Source: Amphiura filiformis
Lineage: Eukaryota > Echinodermata > Ophiuroidea > Amphilepidida > Amphiuridae
DNA length: 64,000 nucleotides
Direction of reading: 5' to 3'
Assembly (NCBI RefSeq): GCF_039555335.1
Contig: NC_092629.1
Location: 5,041,912-5,105,911 of the forward strand
Below, piece by piece: positions 45,917 through 57,502 of this stretch (its first letter is position 1; every line of letters begins with the position of its first letter). The position numbers and the translations under genes were made by a program. The notes under the pieces were generated by a model, which worked only from the letters and a program-made list of their open reading frames with translations, made no database searches and was not told where the DNA came from.

Positions 45917-46502
45917 ATATGTGACTAGACGCGGCAAATCAGCCGTAAAGTCGGCCCGGTCAATTTTGTTTTATTTCGTGTTTAGAAAATATATACCATA
46001 AGCTTTAAAATGGTATATCATTTGACTTCAAACGATATCCAAAAGCGGGGTTATGATTTGTTGAACTCTGTTCCTTCGACAAAATTGTATTTTTTATCGG
46101 TTCTACATGTGTCTCTTTTCTACATTTCTGGTAATAAATATCCAACAGTCATAATTGGCGGTCATTTCAAATCATCCCCAAGTCAACGAGGTTCAGAAAT
46201 ATCCTTTCATTGTTCATTGTTGATTATACATACCTAGACAAAATACAATGCTTTGTTATCTACCACTTGAACAGGATTTAGCCAAAGCAAACAAAGACAA
46301 GAACTACTCTATAGAAATAGGTAGAAGCTTATTATCCTCTTCAGTAGTAGTAGTATTGATTGATTTAAACAGCGTTTGATAAAATACTTGTCGCAACGAA
46401 TTGATACACCTATGAATACGACCTTCACATACATTTTACACTTTAACTCAGAATACAATTTGCCGAGTTTACGGCTGATTCGCCGCGTCCACTCACATAT
46501 TA
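45917..46502. mobile_element. Non-autonomous DNA element, complete copy
   Basis: The left end 'tatatgtgactagacgcggc', then 'aaatcagccgtaaa', is inverted at the right end ('tttacggctgattcgccgcg', 'actcacatatta'). The interior matches 22025-22514. No coding sequence. Confidence 0.8.
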
Positions 46503-46874
46503 TAGCTATAGATAATAAACAAAAGTAAGGGTTGGATTTTTTACAACAAGGACCGTAGAGTTAGATAATGCACTTTCAAATTCTTTATTTTTAGGTTGCT
46601 ATTTAGTTACCGATTTGCATTTTAATTGATTTTAAATACTGTTAAACATCGCTCAGTAAACCAGCTGTGTACTTTCATAAAGATGTAGCTAGAGGTTATA
46701 ATTATGATAAATAAAAATCAGGGTTGGTTTCCCAACAAGGAGCGTAGAGTCGTATGCACTTTCAAATTCTTTTATTAGTTTTGTTTTAATTTTTTTTTCA
46801 AACATTTTTTTAAAAATATTATAGGTAGCTATTTGGTTATGGTAGACAATGAATAACCGTGATGGGCTAACATG

Positions 46875-47100
46875 CCCAGCAAATAGGCTTTACAGAAAAG
46901 GTTTAAACGTATGGTTATAATTATAAAGGGTATAAGAACGTGTAAATAATATTGCTAAAACATATTTGAAAACGTGATGCATTACGATCTAACAGAATGT
47001 TATTTAACTGTTGACACATTATTTTTCAAAAATGTTTGCTCAAAATATTTTACAATAACGTTTCAAAAATGTAAATGTAAATGTATTTAAAAGAACATGT
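46875..47100. mobile_element. CCCAGCAA-end MITE, truncated copy
   Basis: It starts 'cccagcaaataggctttaca' and shows 'aaaacgtg', 'ttatttaactgttgacacat' and 'ttcaaaaatgt' as in the copies at 25906 and 61946. The right terminal repeat is missing. Confidence 0.55.
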
Positions 47101-48991
47101 TTGTCACACTTCGTTCTTTGTTTATTATGTGTTTAGTATTCTGATCGTGTAACCATTAATCAACATTCCTACAAACTTGGCCTTCATATAATTACACGTA
47201 TATTGATATTTTCGAGATATTTTCTTTAAAAAAATTGCGCATGTATACTAAGGGCATTATAGAATGATCTGTACCGGGCAAGTTGAAGGGTTTTAGCTAA
47301 TAGCGAGATGCCCGCGCTCAGCATGCCCCCCCCCCCCGATAGCTGAGTAAATGGGAAGAATCACTGAACATGTGACCATGACATGTATAGGGTCTTTTTA
47401 TCTTTTCAGTTTCGGGAGCCTTGTTCAGAACGAAACACAATGGATTATGCGAGATGATCTTTGAATTCATTGAAGTTTGAAGTATGAATCAGCTTGCAAT
47501 TCGCCAGTGAAGTGGTTATATAACTCCCTGGATATTGGATCACGCACCTTTTGGAATTGATAGTAGGCATGCCATAGACGTTGTGTTGCGATCATTTCGA
47601 TCGTAGTGCAGTACATAGTAATAATCGGATTACACGTAACACTTCGCTGGCGAATAGAGGTGAATACCTGCTGTCAATCAAGGCTGGATAAGACAAGATT
47701 ATAGAACACACACAGTGTGTGGAACACCGATGTTTTAGTGGTCTAGCGCCCTCTCGCTTTTATGTCCTCTAATACCTAATAGACCTTTGATGTCGTAAAA
47801 GTGGTTAAAATAAATGTGACAAATTACCAATTCAAATGAAAAGGTCCACCTTTTTTTCTGTAAAAAACGTTGAAAATCAGCCCTTTACAAATCACAAAAG
47901 GTCCACTTTTGAGCCGATCGCACCCCAATAAATCCTGGCTACGGACCTTTGTCGCTTTTCCCTCCTGACTTTTTGTATCATGTAGCACACCATATTTCAC
48001 TTCCTCACCCTCCGAATCAGTATCCCTCTCCTTCCCGGTCCCTTCTCTCTCCGCTCGTGTTCTTCTTTTCTAGTCTTTCCGTCTCTCCCTCTCCTCTCTT
48101 TCTCCCTCGCCCCCTCCCCTCACTTGTTCAGTATGTCAGTCTCAAGTATCTCCCCCTCCATCTTTGTGAAATTTATCATTTTGATCAATGCCTGACAACA
48201 ATCAAAAATAAAATAAACATTAAAACAAACCAGATAGTAGGCTGATTTACATCAATTCCGTGACCGTGGAGAGCGAAGGTTTCTCAGTGGATGAAGGTTA
48301 ATTAAGAAATTTAGCGGGTGCTCCTCGCGAGAGCGTGGCCGCCGTCAGCCATTTTGAAAACTATATTTTTCAATGGTTTGGCCTATAATGCTGTTCAGTA
48401 TATGTTTTCTGAGATTTTGTGGGTCGAGAAATTCATAGCTCATGTCTATATGATGCTATGACCAACTTTTGACATTCAAATCCAAGATAGTCAAATTTTC
48501 AAATTGGTCGTATAGCCTTATTAGGCTCTAATTAAAGCTCTCATCATATCGAGTTGAGTGGTGGACTCTAAAACTACAAGTAATCATTATTTGACCTGTT
48601 TTGACCTTCAAATCCAACATGGCCGGCGATTTTCAGTTAATTTTTCAAAGCAGTCATTTCATAATAGCCTGTAATAAAAGCTTTGTTCATGCAGAGCTGA
48701 ATTATGAACAGCAAAACTACACGTGTACAGAGTTTATCTCAGAAGGTATATCGGAAATGAACCTCCGTTCTCCATTGTCATAGAATTACTGGAGATGAAT
48801 ACATGTAAGTATATATACCTCATTCTGGCACACACACATACACCCCACATATATTCATTTTAATGAGTTTAGTCGATATTTGTTTCAGGTCTACGTGTAT
48901 GTTGCTTTACACCCAATCAACTGAAGATCAACAATGATTGAAATCAGTATATCGAAGACATCTAGAAAGAAACATATTCTTTTTTTTTTTA
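47101..48991. other. Intergenic, no gene recognised
   Basis: A pyrimidine-rich tract (about 47950-48130) creates an open frame without domain content. A poly-C run is at 47327-47337. Nothing else can be named. Confidence 0.5.
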
Positions 48992-49020
48992 NNNNNNNNN
49001 NNNNNNNNNNNNNNNNNNNN
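48992..49020. other. Assembly gap (29 N)
   Basis: A run of 29 N follows a T-tract (48980-48990). Sequence continuity across it is not shown by this window. Confidence 0.99.
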
Positions 49021-49274
49021 GCTTGCTTGTTATCTATAGCAAAATCATACTAAAATGTGGCTCTCTTAGAGACCATGTAGACCATAATAAATGGGGAGTA
49101 CACAGACTAATTGCTTTACACTCTACACAGCGTACCCCGCACAGTGTCATCGTCCCGATATCTTCATGGCGGAAATCGCCATGGTAGGTTGAATCCACCA
49201 CCACGCATGGCCATTTTGTTCCGACCTGTTTAATAGTTTTGAGACGCATAATGGGCCAAAGGACATCTAACTAA

Positions 49275-49673
49275 AGCCCGGTCCTGACTCCACATCGCAG
49301 CGCGATGCGATGCTGCGATGCTATAAAAAATGTAATCTGAGCCAGGTTTTTACGAGCTCAGCGGTGGAAATTATCATCGCGCGGTGGAAATTTCGGTCCG
49401 CGATGGAGTTGAACAATGTTCAACTTTTTCGCCTCGCGCTGCGATATCGCAGCCGTGCACGTTTCTGATTGGCTGCTGGAAAATCAAGGTCGGTAGAATG
49501 ACCTTAAATGGAGATGCAGACCCTACATGCTTTTAAAACATCACAACATCGCGAGAAGAAATGATATTGTACATTTTAATTTCATCGCGCGATGCTACGA
49601 TATTTGAAAAGCATCGCAGCATCGCAGCATCGTAGCATCGCATCGCGCTGCGAAGTGAAGTCAGGATCGGGCT
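49275..49673. mobile_element. PIF/Harbinger-like MITE with GCATCGCAG repeats and TAA duplication
   Basis: The left end AGCCCGGTCCTGAC is inverted at the right end (gtcaggatcgggct), with TAA directly outside both ends. Inside the ends, 'cgcagcgcgatgcgatgct' and iterated 'gcatcgcag' motifs form long inverted arms. About 399 bp, non-coding. Confidence 0.8.
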
Positions 49674-50239
49674 TAAGGCTACTGACAATAGCCCGGTGAC
49701 TTACCTCGCTGTGTGTGAGTGAACATGGTACGCCATAGGTCACTGCTTTTAGACTACCTCCACGATTGGCCTATACATTGCGCTATATAGTACGGCACAT
49801 ATAAAATCAAAATTATCAAATGTCTGTAATGTAAATGATTCTTTTCTCATATATTTATTTTTTTTGCTTTGTGTGTGTGTGTTCTCGGCCACCGCTCTTG
49901 TCATGTCTTGTTTGTATGTTTGTTTGGTTTTTGAGTGTTTAATTTGTCAGGTGGTGCAACATTTTCTCAGGCTTTTGCTTTTAGTTGCACCTCCTCCATC
50001 TTGTTTTGATATAAAGTTGCTGGTGTTATTATGTATGTGATTTTTGATGGAAATAAATTGAATATAGTTAGGTCAAAAACCTCAATTTGGTGACCACTCT
50101 CTGGCTAGTAAGGTTTGACGATTGATTCGACTTCTATGGATCATTTAGAAAAAATAGCCCCCATGTCCCTCGCGAAAATCCCGGCATTTTTCGCTAGAGG
50201 CCAAAATTCAAAATGGCCGCCGCCACTATTTTGAAAATT

Positions 50240-50520
50240 TAAGTTTTGAACCAGAGCACCTATAATCATGCACAAAGACACTTTTTCGGATATGTCGAGT
50301 ACAAGGATTCCGATTCTGACATTAGTTTGACATTACGGCATCATTTTCACCCAGAAATCCAAGATGTTGGCCGGCACCATCTTGAAACATTTAGTTTTGA
50401 ACCAGAGGACCTAAAATCGTGTACAAAAACACCTTTTCCGGTAAGTCGACCCCAAGAAATCCGAATCTGACATTAATTTGACGTTATAACATAATTTTTG
50501 CCAAGAAACCCAAGATGGCC
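50240..50520 (+). repeat. Two tandem copies of a ~155 bp repeat
   Basis: Both copies share 'agttttgaaccagag', 'acctaaaatcgtgtacaaaa' (or 'acctataatcatgcacaaag') and 'tctgacattagtttgacatt', and end near 'aagatggccc'. Non-coding. Confidence 0.65.
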
Positions 50521-51560
50521 CCCATTTGGTAGAGTGTAAATGTGATTTTTGAATGAGAGCAGAACACAAGTGTGTCATTTCCGCCTTATCTGGGGTTCAT
50601 GTCCCTTATATGGGGTTTAAACTGCCTTATCTTGGGTTTACATCCCATATCTAGGGATAAGGTTATCTGTGGTTTAGACGACCTTATCCTGGGTTTAGGT
50701 TCCTTACCTGTGGCTAAGATGCCTTAACATTAGCATATCGCAGTCTAAACCCAGATAAGGCATCTAAACCCCCAGATAATGCGCCGTAACTCCAGATAAG
50801 CGACGTAGACCCCCGATAAAGCAGTCCAAACCCCAAATAAGGCGCATTAACCCTAAATAAGGAATATAAACCCCAGATAAGGCATCTTAACCCCACATAA
50901 GATACCTTAACTCTAGATAAGGGTCGTTAACCCCAGATAGGGGTCGTCTACCCGTTTGGTAGAGCGTAAATGTGATTTTTGAATGAGAGCAGAACATAAG
51001 TGTGTCATTTCCGCCTTATCTGGGGTTCATGTCCCTTATATGGGGTTTAAACTGCCTTATTTTGGGTTTACATCCTTATCTAGGGATAAGGCGCGTTATC
51101 TGTGGTTTAGACGGCCTTATCCTGGGTTTAGGTTCCTTACCTGTGGCTAAGATGCCTTAACATTAGCATATCGCTGTCTAAACCCAGATAAGGCATCTAA
51201 ACCCCCAGATAACTGGGGATAAGCGACGTAGACCCCAGATAAGCGACGTAGACCCGAGATAAAGCAGTCCGAACCCCAAATAAGGCGCCTTAACCCTAAA
51301 TAAGGAACATAAACCCCAGATAAGGTATCTAAACCCCACATAAGGTGCCTTAACTCTAGATAAGGGTCGTTAACCCCAGATAAGGGTCGTAAACCTCAGA
51401 TAAGGCATTTAAACCCAAGATAAGGCGCCTTAACCCCAGATAAGAGACGTAAACTCAAATATGGCAGTCTAAACCCCAGATAATTTGGGGTTGGGACTGC
51501 TTTATCTACGTCCCTTATCTGGGGTTACGGCGCCTTATCTGGGGTTTAGACTGCCATATC
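50520..51560. repeat. Inverted satellite: ~17 bp CCTTATCTGGGGTTT unit, ~430 bp duplicated block
   Basis: Within each block a run of forward units (ccttatctggggtt) switches to its reverse complement (aaccccagataagg) at about 50735 and 51170, making large imperfect palindromes. The whole block, starting 'cccatttggtagagtgtaaa' (50521), recurs as 'cccgtttggtagagcgtaaa' (50951). Forward units resume near 51490. Non-coding. Confidence 0.85.
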
Positions 51561-52044
51561 TAAGTATTACTCGGATTTCTTTTTAATTATCTATAGTGCT
51601 GATCCTGGCTGCCCTCTTTAAATATGGGGTAATATTTGCAAACATAATTATATAAAATTATTCGTCATCAGAGTATTAAGATCTGTTTGGGTCAACCTGT
51701 ATCAAATACTGTATAAATACTTTATAAATTGAAAATTATTAATTTAAACTTCAACACTACTTGGTTATCGCTTTCGAGGAACTTCCTCGTCATCAGCCGA
51801 TGTTGTAACCTCTAATCTAATGGTTTCTTGGGAACAGCAAGAGACCAACCTGATCAGGTGACATCACATTGTTATTACCACTACGTATGAATCTGCAATT
51901 CTAAACTTTATACATTGATTAAAGATGTGTGAACTGATCGACAACATCACCCCCCCCCCCCCACACACACACACCTTTTCGCACCAAAATGGAGATTTTG
52001 GCATCAGAAGAAATCTCATATTTCTCTTAGTATATGTTATGAAT

Positions 52045-52190
52045 GAAAAAAAAAGGGAAGGGAAGAAAAGGGAAGGGAAGGGAAGTGAAGGGAAGGGAAG
52101 GGAAGGGAAGGGAAGGGAAGGGAAGAGGAGAGGAGAGGAGAGGAGAGGAGAGGAGAGGAGAGGAGAGGAGAGGAGAGGAGAAGAGAAGAC
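52045..52190 (+). repeat. Purine microsatellite (GGGAA)n then (GGAGA)n
   Basis: About 80 bp of GGGAA units pass into about 65 bp of GGAGA units. A short second (GGGAA)n tract lies at 52278-52318. The open frames here are products of the repeat. Confidence 0.95.
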
Positions 52191-52410
52191 TGTCGGGTCA
52201 ATCAAATGTAGGCCCTATAATACATAGGCCTGGGAGTATTTTTAGATATCCTGGGTTTAGGCCTTAACATTAGCAACGAAGGGAAGGGAAGGGAAGAGAA
52301 GGGAAGGGAAGGGAAGAGAATTGAGTAGGTCCATGCCTAAATAAACTGCATTGTCGGGTCAATCAAATGTAGGCCCTATAATACATAGGCCTGTGATTAT
52401 TTTTAGATAT
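52189..52410 (+). repeat. Direct duplication flanking a short purine tract
   Basis: A 60 bp segment (for example 'tgtcgggtcaatcaaatgta', 'ggccctataatacataggcc') occurs at 52190-52248 and 52351-52410, with only a few differences. Recent local duplication. Confidence 0.85.
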
Positions 52411-52659
52411 TGCTTGAAAGCGGGCCCTCCGCCTAAAAGTGGTTTGGTCAAAATCTGGCAAATGTCGCCAACATTTGTGAGTCTGCTGAACCCATTCGAT
52501 CTTTTCGTCACATCTAAAATATGTTTAATTTTGTTTTGAAGTCCCAAGGTATGTCAGTGAGCTCAAATCGGAACAAAAATCTGTTCTGAGTAAGCAGTTG
52601 GACATCCGAATCTTAAAAACAATTTTATGCAGATTATCCAAAACTAGACCATGATACTT

Positions 52660-52993
52660 AAAGGAGTATTTCGTTATCCTAGCATCCTCTTTTTATGACA
52701 TTTTTTCAGTACATATCCACGAAAAAGCATATTCCCAAAATTTCAGTTGATTCCGATTTTGCGTTTGCGAGTTATGCATGATTATGTGTATTACACTGCT
52801 CCATAGACAATTTCGTTCTGGTGCACCAGAACGAAATTCAAATTTCACGATATCTTTCCAAAACGAATTAATCTGCAAGAAATATTTTGTACATAAACAT
52901 TATGTAGCCAGAGGTTTCCAGTGATATAAAACCTCAACTTTTTTGAGAAAAGTGGGGGATGAGGCTGTGGATCACGAAATGCCCCTTTAATAA
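52660..52993 (+). repeat. Dispersed repeat, copy 3 of 3 (longest)
   Basis: It starts 'aaaggagtatttcgttatcc' and ends 'cgaaatgcccctttaa', with an internal 18-bp-class palindrome 'ttcgttctggtgcaccagaacgaa'. It includes the regions shared with 1401-1575 and 14325-14535. Probably the most complete copy. Confidence 0.7.
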
Positions 52994-53598
52994 ACTGATG
53001 ACTTCAATTTTAACCGTCTTTCTGGCACGTAAGATAACAGAGAAGCGATGATGGAGGTTTGAACTTTCTGAATGACACTCGTATAACAAGCTTAATTCTT
53101 TTGCATATTGTGTATTATGTATATATTCATTACCTTGAATTCTGATGGCAATTTTAATTGTAACCTAACAGCCGGTAAATGTTTCGTTGCATCCTTTATT
53201 TGACATTCATAACCTCATTCATAACCTCATTAATATACGCAGCAAGTGGGATCCAATCACAGATAATAACTTTTAAATGCGCGGACGCAAATGCAGGTCA
53301 TTGAAAAAGTATAATGACCGCGTCTCGTGACGTAGCTAAAAGTACGCTCTACAATGACCGCATAATGTGACGTGTTACGCGTTCGAACAATTTACGCGAA
53401 CGCTGGCCGCCGTATTTGGACATCGCATGATTGCGTGCTAGTGTGATTGGTCGCTAGCGGTATTTCCATAATGGGCTATTCGATTTTTTACAGGGAAAAC
53501 GACAGATAAAGTTCAAATTGTGTTCTGTTTTCAAATTAAAAGAAGAAAATGTGCCGTAAATTGAATTAAATAAAGTGAAAAGTGACGGTTATGAATGA

Positions 53599-53770
53599 GG
53601 TTAATGACTTTGCATCAGTTATTTTTCGGGTATTGTGAAATATCTAAACATTGTGCTTTGGACCTCGGAATATCCTCGGGGCTGCGCCCTCAGGATATTC
53701 CTCGGTTCCAAAGCACAATGTTTAGATATTTCACAATACGCTCAAAACAACTGATGCGCAGTCATTAACC
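53599..53770. mobile_element. Fold-back element, end family FB3, copy 1
   Basis: The ends 'ggttaatgactttgcatcag' and 'ctgatgcgcagtcattaacc' are inverted. Arms 'tattgtgaaatatctaaaca', 'ttgtgctttggacc' and 'tcggaatatcctcgg' are mirrored to the right. The apex is 'ggggctgcgccct'. Confidence 0.9.
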
Positions 53771-53805
53771 CCTAATTAATAAACGCGATGCGTGCGGTCC
53801 AATTA

Positions 53806-53992
53806 GACAATAATAACTGCGCATCATCTATTTTAAGGCATTGTGTGAAATCGGAGGGTTTTTGGGCTGAGGTATTTTTCCGAGGGAGCGGTAGCTCCCG
53901 GCCCCTCCCGAGGAAAAATACCGAGGCCCAAAACAAATCCCGACAATTTCACACAATGACCTCAAAATAGATGGTGCAAAGTTATTATTGTC
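53806..53992. mobile_element. Fold-back element, end family FB3, copy 2
   Basis: The ends 'gacaataataactgcgcatc' and 'gttattattgtc' are inverted, with 'cattgtgtgaaatcgg' beyond. The inner arm ('tttttgggctgaggtatttt') differs completely from copies 1 and 3. The apex is 'ggagcggtagctcccg'. Confidence 0.9.
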
Positions 53993-54330
53993 ATTCATTA
54001 CCGTCGTATCTAATATTTTGAACAAATCAAAATGGTATTTTATGTTATTTTAACCATAAAACGCTGTTAAATATAACCAGTTTTAATCATTGTTGTAACC
54101 TACCCTACAAACAAATCAACCAGGCGCAATTGACCGGCGTTTGCATTTTGTTGTGCGTCGAACAAACTGCGCGCGCTGGCTGCCGTATTTGGATTGCGCG
54201 CTACCATATTTGCACAGATTGTGATACGCACTTTTGTTATTGGTTGTCCTGTTTTAGCCTGATCAATTTTTGGAAAGGGAAGATGTACCGGTAAAAATCT
54301 ATTTTTATAAACTTTTGAGCAAAATGTTGT

Positions 54331-54372
54331 GTTATTTTGTAAGGTGAAGAGAACTTCACCTTACAAAATAAC
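54331..54372. terminator. Perfect 19-bp hairpin with 4-nt loop
   Basis: 'gttattttgtaaggtgaag' is followed by loop 'agaa' and its exact reverse complement. It lies near the 3' end of the minus-strand LINE fragment. The type label is only the nearest available; no transcriptional role is shown. Confidence 0.4.
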
Positions 54373-54414
54373 TTCACCTTACATTTTTGATTTGTGAAAT
54401 CTTAAATTGAGGGA

Positions 54415-54962
54415 TTTAAACTACTTCAGTGGCAAGCACTGCTTTCCAAGCAGGCCCTCATACAATATAGATATTTACAACATTATTACAGAATATTTAC
54501 AAAATAACATGATATTTAAAATGTATACAAAAACATCAATAATAAGTATGAAAGAAAATAAGTGCATCCCAAGTACATGAACGATATAAATCTAAAAAAT
54601 ACATATAAAATAAAAATAAATGATTATGATTTAGCAGAAGTAATGATGCATGTCTTGAATTGATGCAAAGACAGAGTTTCAAGGTTTACACGATATGATG
54701 GTGATAAGTTATTCCATAAGTTTGCAGCTCTTACAATAAATGTAAGTTTACCACTATTAGAATTGTATTTAGGCACGATCAATGTGTTAGAAGAATGACT
54801 CCTTGTATTGTGATCATGAGCATTATGAACAAATTCAAATTGATTACATAAATATTCAGGACAAATATTTTTGATACATTTAAAGGTAAGAATAATCATG
54901 TGATTAGACCATCTATCACAAAGTTTAATCCAATTTAAAGAATTTAACATTAGAGTCACGCG
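54415..54962 (-). pseudogene. CR1-like LINE 3' fragment
   Basis: The minus-strand frame (54624-54959) reads LNWIKLCDRWSNHMIILTFK, then NTRSHSSNTLIVP, GKLTFIVRAANLWNNL and SLHQFKTCI. This is the C-terminal region downstream of the RT in CR1/Jockey-type elements. The 3' tail ('tgcttggaaagcagtgcttg' on the minus strand) follows to about 54415. Only the 3' end survives. Confidence 0.8.
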
Positions 54963-55630
54963 GTAGCCGTGACCAGCAAGTTTTTAAAAAAAGACTGATA
55001 AAGAAGACTAATAACAGATGCTCCCGCGAGACTATATTTACAGCTAACATTAAAACACTTGACTTCTATTGTTCGATGTTATTTTTCGCTGGGTACAAAA
55101 TGTATCTAAAACCATGCTAAATGTTATTTACAGCCCCAGGTGTAATATCTTGACAACTCATTAATGCAAAAAGGGCCAACAATCCTACAGTCAATCATTG
55201 TTCGTAATAACGGATATTTTTGCTTCCATTTCACGCGGTATTTCATAGCGAAAATTAGTGGCAAATCATACTGATCCAGAATTTTTAGACACTGCTACAG
55301 GTCTACCTGGTTATCACCTTCACACTACTTTTTCAGATTCACTTCCAATTATACCCTAGCAATTTCTGAAATACCGTACATACAAATTCCGAACCCCATT
55401 CGCCAAAAAATCAAGTTTTTCACAATTCTTTTGTTCTTTTCGGACGACACATCAATTCATATAATAAATATTGTACATCGACACGCTATTTCACAGCCGC
55501 CTCTCGTGGTGTAATGGTTAAGGCATTGAACTCCTAATCCGGGGACTCGAGTTCGAAATCCGATGACCAACTTATTTTTTCAATATTTTATTAAACAATA
55601 ATTTTATTGTCATTAATCAAGGATAACACA
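54956..55630 (+). repeat. Dispersed repeat shared with 60679-60770
   Basis: The left part 'tcacgcggtagccgtgacca' and 'gcaagtttttaaaaa', and the right part 'gtcattaatcaaggataaca', occur next to each other at 60679-60770. About 580 bp is absent there. It encloses the tRNA-like sequence at 55497-55572. Confidence 0.55.
55497..55572 (+). tRNA. tRNA-like sequence, probably a pseudogene or SINE head (CCT anticodon position)
   Basis: It reads 'ggtgtaatggttaaggca' (D-arm/box A), 'ctcctaa' at the anticodon loop position (CCT, Arg-type), and 'gagttcgaaatcc' (box B/T-loop). The D-stem and anticodon stem are mismatched and the acceptor ends do not pair, so function is doubtful. Confidence 0.4.
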
Positions 55631-56041
55631 ATTTTAATCATCCAGTGCTATTATGATATTTTTTTTTTTATCAAAGCAAGATGTTTGATTCTCAGGGATA
55701 TTATGTGCATTAAGGGCCTATTTAAAAACAACCTATGTATAGTGCAGCCGCTAGCTGAACAAATAATAAAAGAAATCTTTTTATTAATTTCTTTATTTAT
55801 TTAAATCTGAATAACACAAGAAACTAGATCAGGTTACCAATATTTTTCTCATTTTTAGTTCTGTCCTACCACGGGGCGATTCGCATAATAATAGGACAAT
55901 AAAACATGTGATATGTATGAATTGTTGTTGAATCGATCTAGAGACCTGTCCCTTTGTCATCTTCAGCTATCGTAGAACTGTATTCCAACATGACTGTCAT
56001 TTCAATTGTTATACCGTTCCGGTTGGTTTATTGCATACACT

Positions 56042-56378
56042 CTATAGACGAATCTAAATTCACGCAATCCTACACCTGACTAGCAGCCTTTAGTTGGGTA
56101 GCCGTCGGCTACAATGCACTCAAAATGTGAAATGATTCGGCCTTGGCGGAAATTTTAAACTGCATTCCATCACCCGTTTTACACCTTTCATAATAATCGG
56201 ATTAACTACACGCGGTATCTATGCTTTGATGTACTTCTCGTCCTTGCATCCTCTGTAGGCGTTAGGCGGCTTTTGTTTGCACAATTGGACGCTCAAAACA
56301 CTAGGTTGGTGCTAGCGGCTACCCAAAGATGTCCGACCAAATCCTGACCATGACTTGGCTCGTTGGATTCGTCTATAG
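56042..56378. mobile_element. MITE with CTATAGACGAATC ends
   Basis: The left end 'ctatagacgaatcta' is inverted at the right end 'ggattcgtctatag'. Inside, 'gttgggtagccgtcggcta' and 'agcggctacccaaagat' also pair. About 337 bp, non-coding. Confidence 0.7.
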
Positions 56379-56574
56379 GTGTGAAAAATTATTATAGGCC
56401 TAGTATGGAAGGCCAGCAGAGACAAAAACGTATCCAAAAAGATACAACCAAATATGGAAGGCCATTAAAGTCATAGTTACGTAAAGATTAGCAAATTAGC
56501 AAAGCGGCAAAAATACCCAAATGCCTATTAAAAGGAGGGACTGTCCCCACGGAACCCCAGACACACGGAACCCC

Positions 56575-57502
56575 CGATAGAGAGCAGGGCTTGAAGAATG
56601 AGGGAAATTAAAACCACAGACCGCCAACAACCGCCGCTTAATAGGGATGTCAAACTAGATTACCCTACATGGTTACAAAGAACCACAAACCGCGAATTTT
56701 GGATATCCACCTAAATTGCCCCGCGGGGCTACAAAGAAGTATGGTTATCCAACAAGCTTAAGCTATAAATTACCCACTCCCCTAGAGATCAGGGCTTGAA
56801 GAATGAGGGAAATTAAAAACCACAAATCGCGAAAGACCGCCAACAACCGCCGCTCAATTGGCATGTCAAACTAGATTGCCCCACAGGGCTACAAAGAACC
56901 ACAAACCGCGAAATATGGATATCCAACCAGTTTAAAAGACAAATTAGCCACCGATAGAGGCCAGGGCCTGAAGAATTAGAGAAATTAAAACCACAAACCG
57001 CGAAAGAACGCCAAAAACCGCCGCTCACTAGGGATATCCAACTAGATTGGCCCGCATGGCTACAAAGTACCACAAACCGCGAAATTTGGATATCCAACAA
57101 ATTAAAACCACAAACTGCGAAAGACCACCAACAACCGCCGCTCAATAGAGACATTCAAAAACCACACACCGCGAAGTATAGTTATCCAACAAGCTTAAAC
57201 TATAAACTAACCCCTGATAGAGGGTAGAGCATGAAGAATGACGGAAATCAAAACCACAAACCGCGAAAGACCGCCAACAACCGCCGCTTAATAGGGAAAT
57301 TCAACTAGCTCTATAAATCTAAATAACTATCAACCGCGAAATTGGGATATCCAACTAGATTGCCCCGCAGGGCTACAAAGAACCACACACCGCGATGTAT
57401 AGTTATCCAACAAGAAAATAAATTAACTCCCGATAGAGGGTAGGGCATGAAGAATGAGGGAAATTAAAACTACAAACCGCGAAAGACCTCCAACAACCGC
57501 CG
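56575..57502. repeat. Degenerate satellite, left part (ACCACAAACCGCGAAA-type units)
   Basis: The units 'gaccgccaacaaccgccgct', 'ggatatccaactagattgcc' and 'ccgcagggctacaaagaacc' recur with variable spacing (about 180-260 bp between 'gaagaatgagggaaat' marks). The array continues at 60180-60475 after the Transib-like insertion. Confidence 0.85.

Noticed and set aside
47949-48245. 98-codon Ser/Pro/Leu frame
   Set aside because: Lies on a pyrimidine-rich tract; composition explains it.
50520-51560. CRISPR-like array of short repeats
   Set aside because: Units are contiguous, degenerate and occur in both orientations without unique spacers; the genome is eukaryotic.
51864-52267. Open frames of Glu/Lys/Arg/Gly or Ser/Pro/Leu repeats
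   Set aside because: Product of the GGGAA/GGAGA microsatellite in several frames on both strands.
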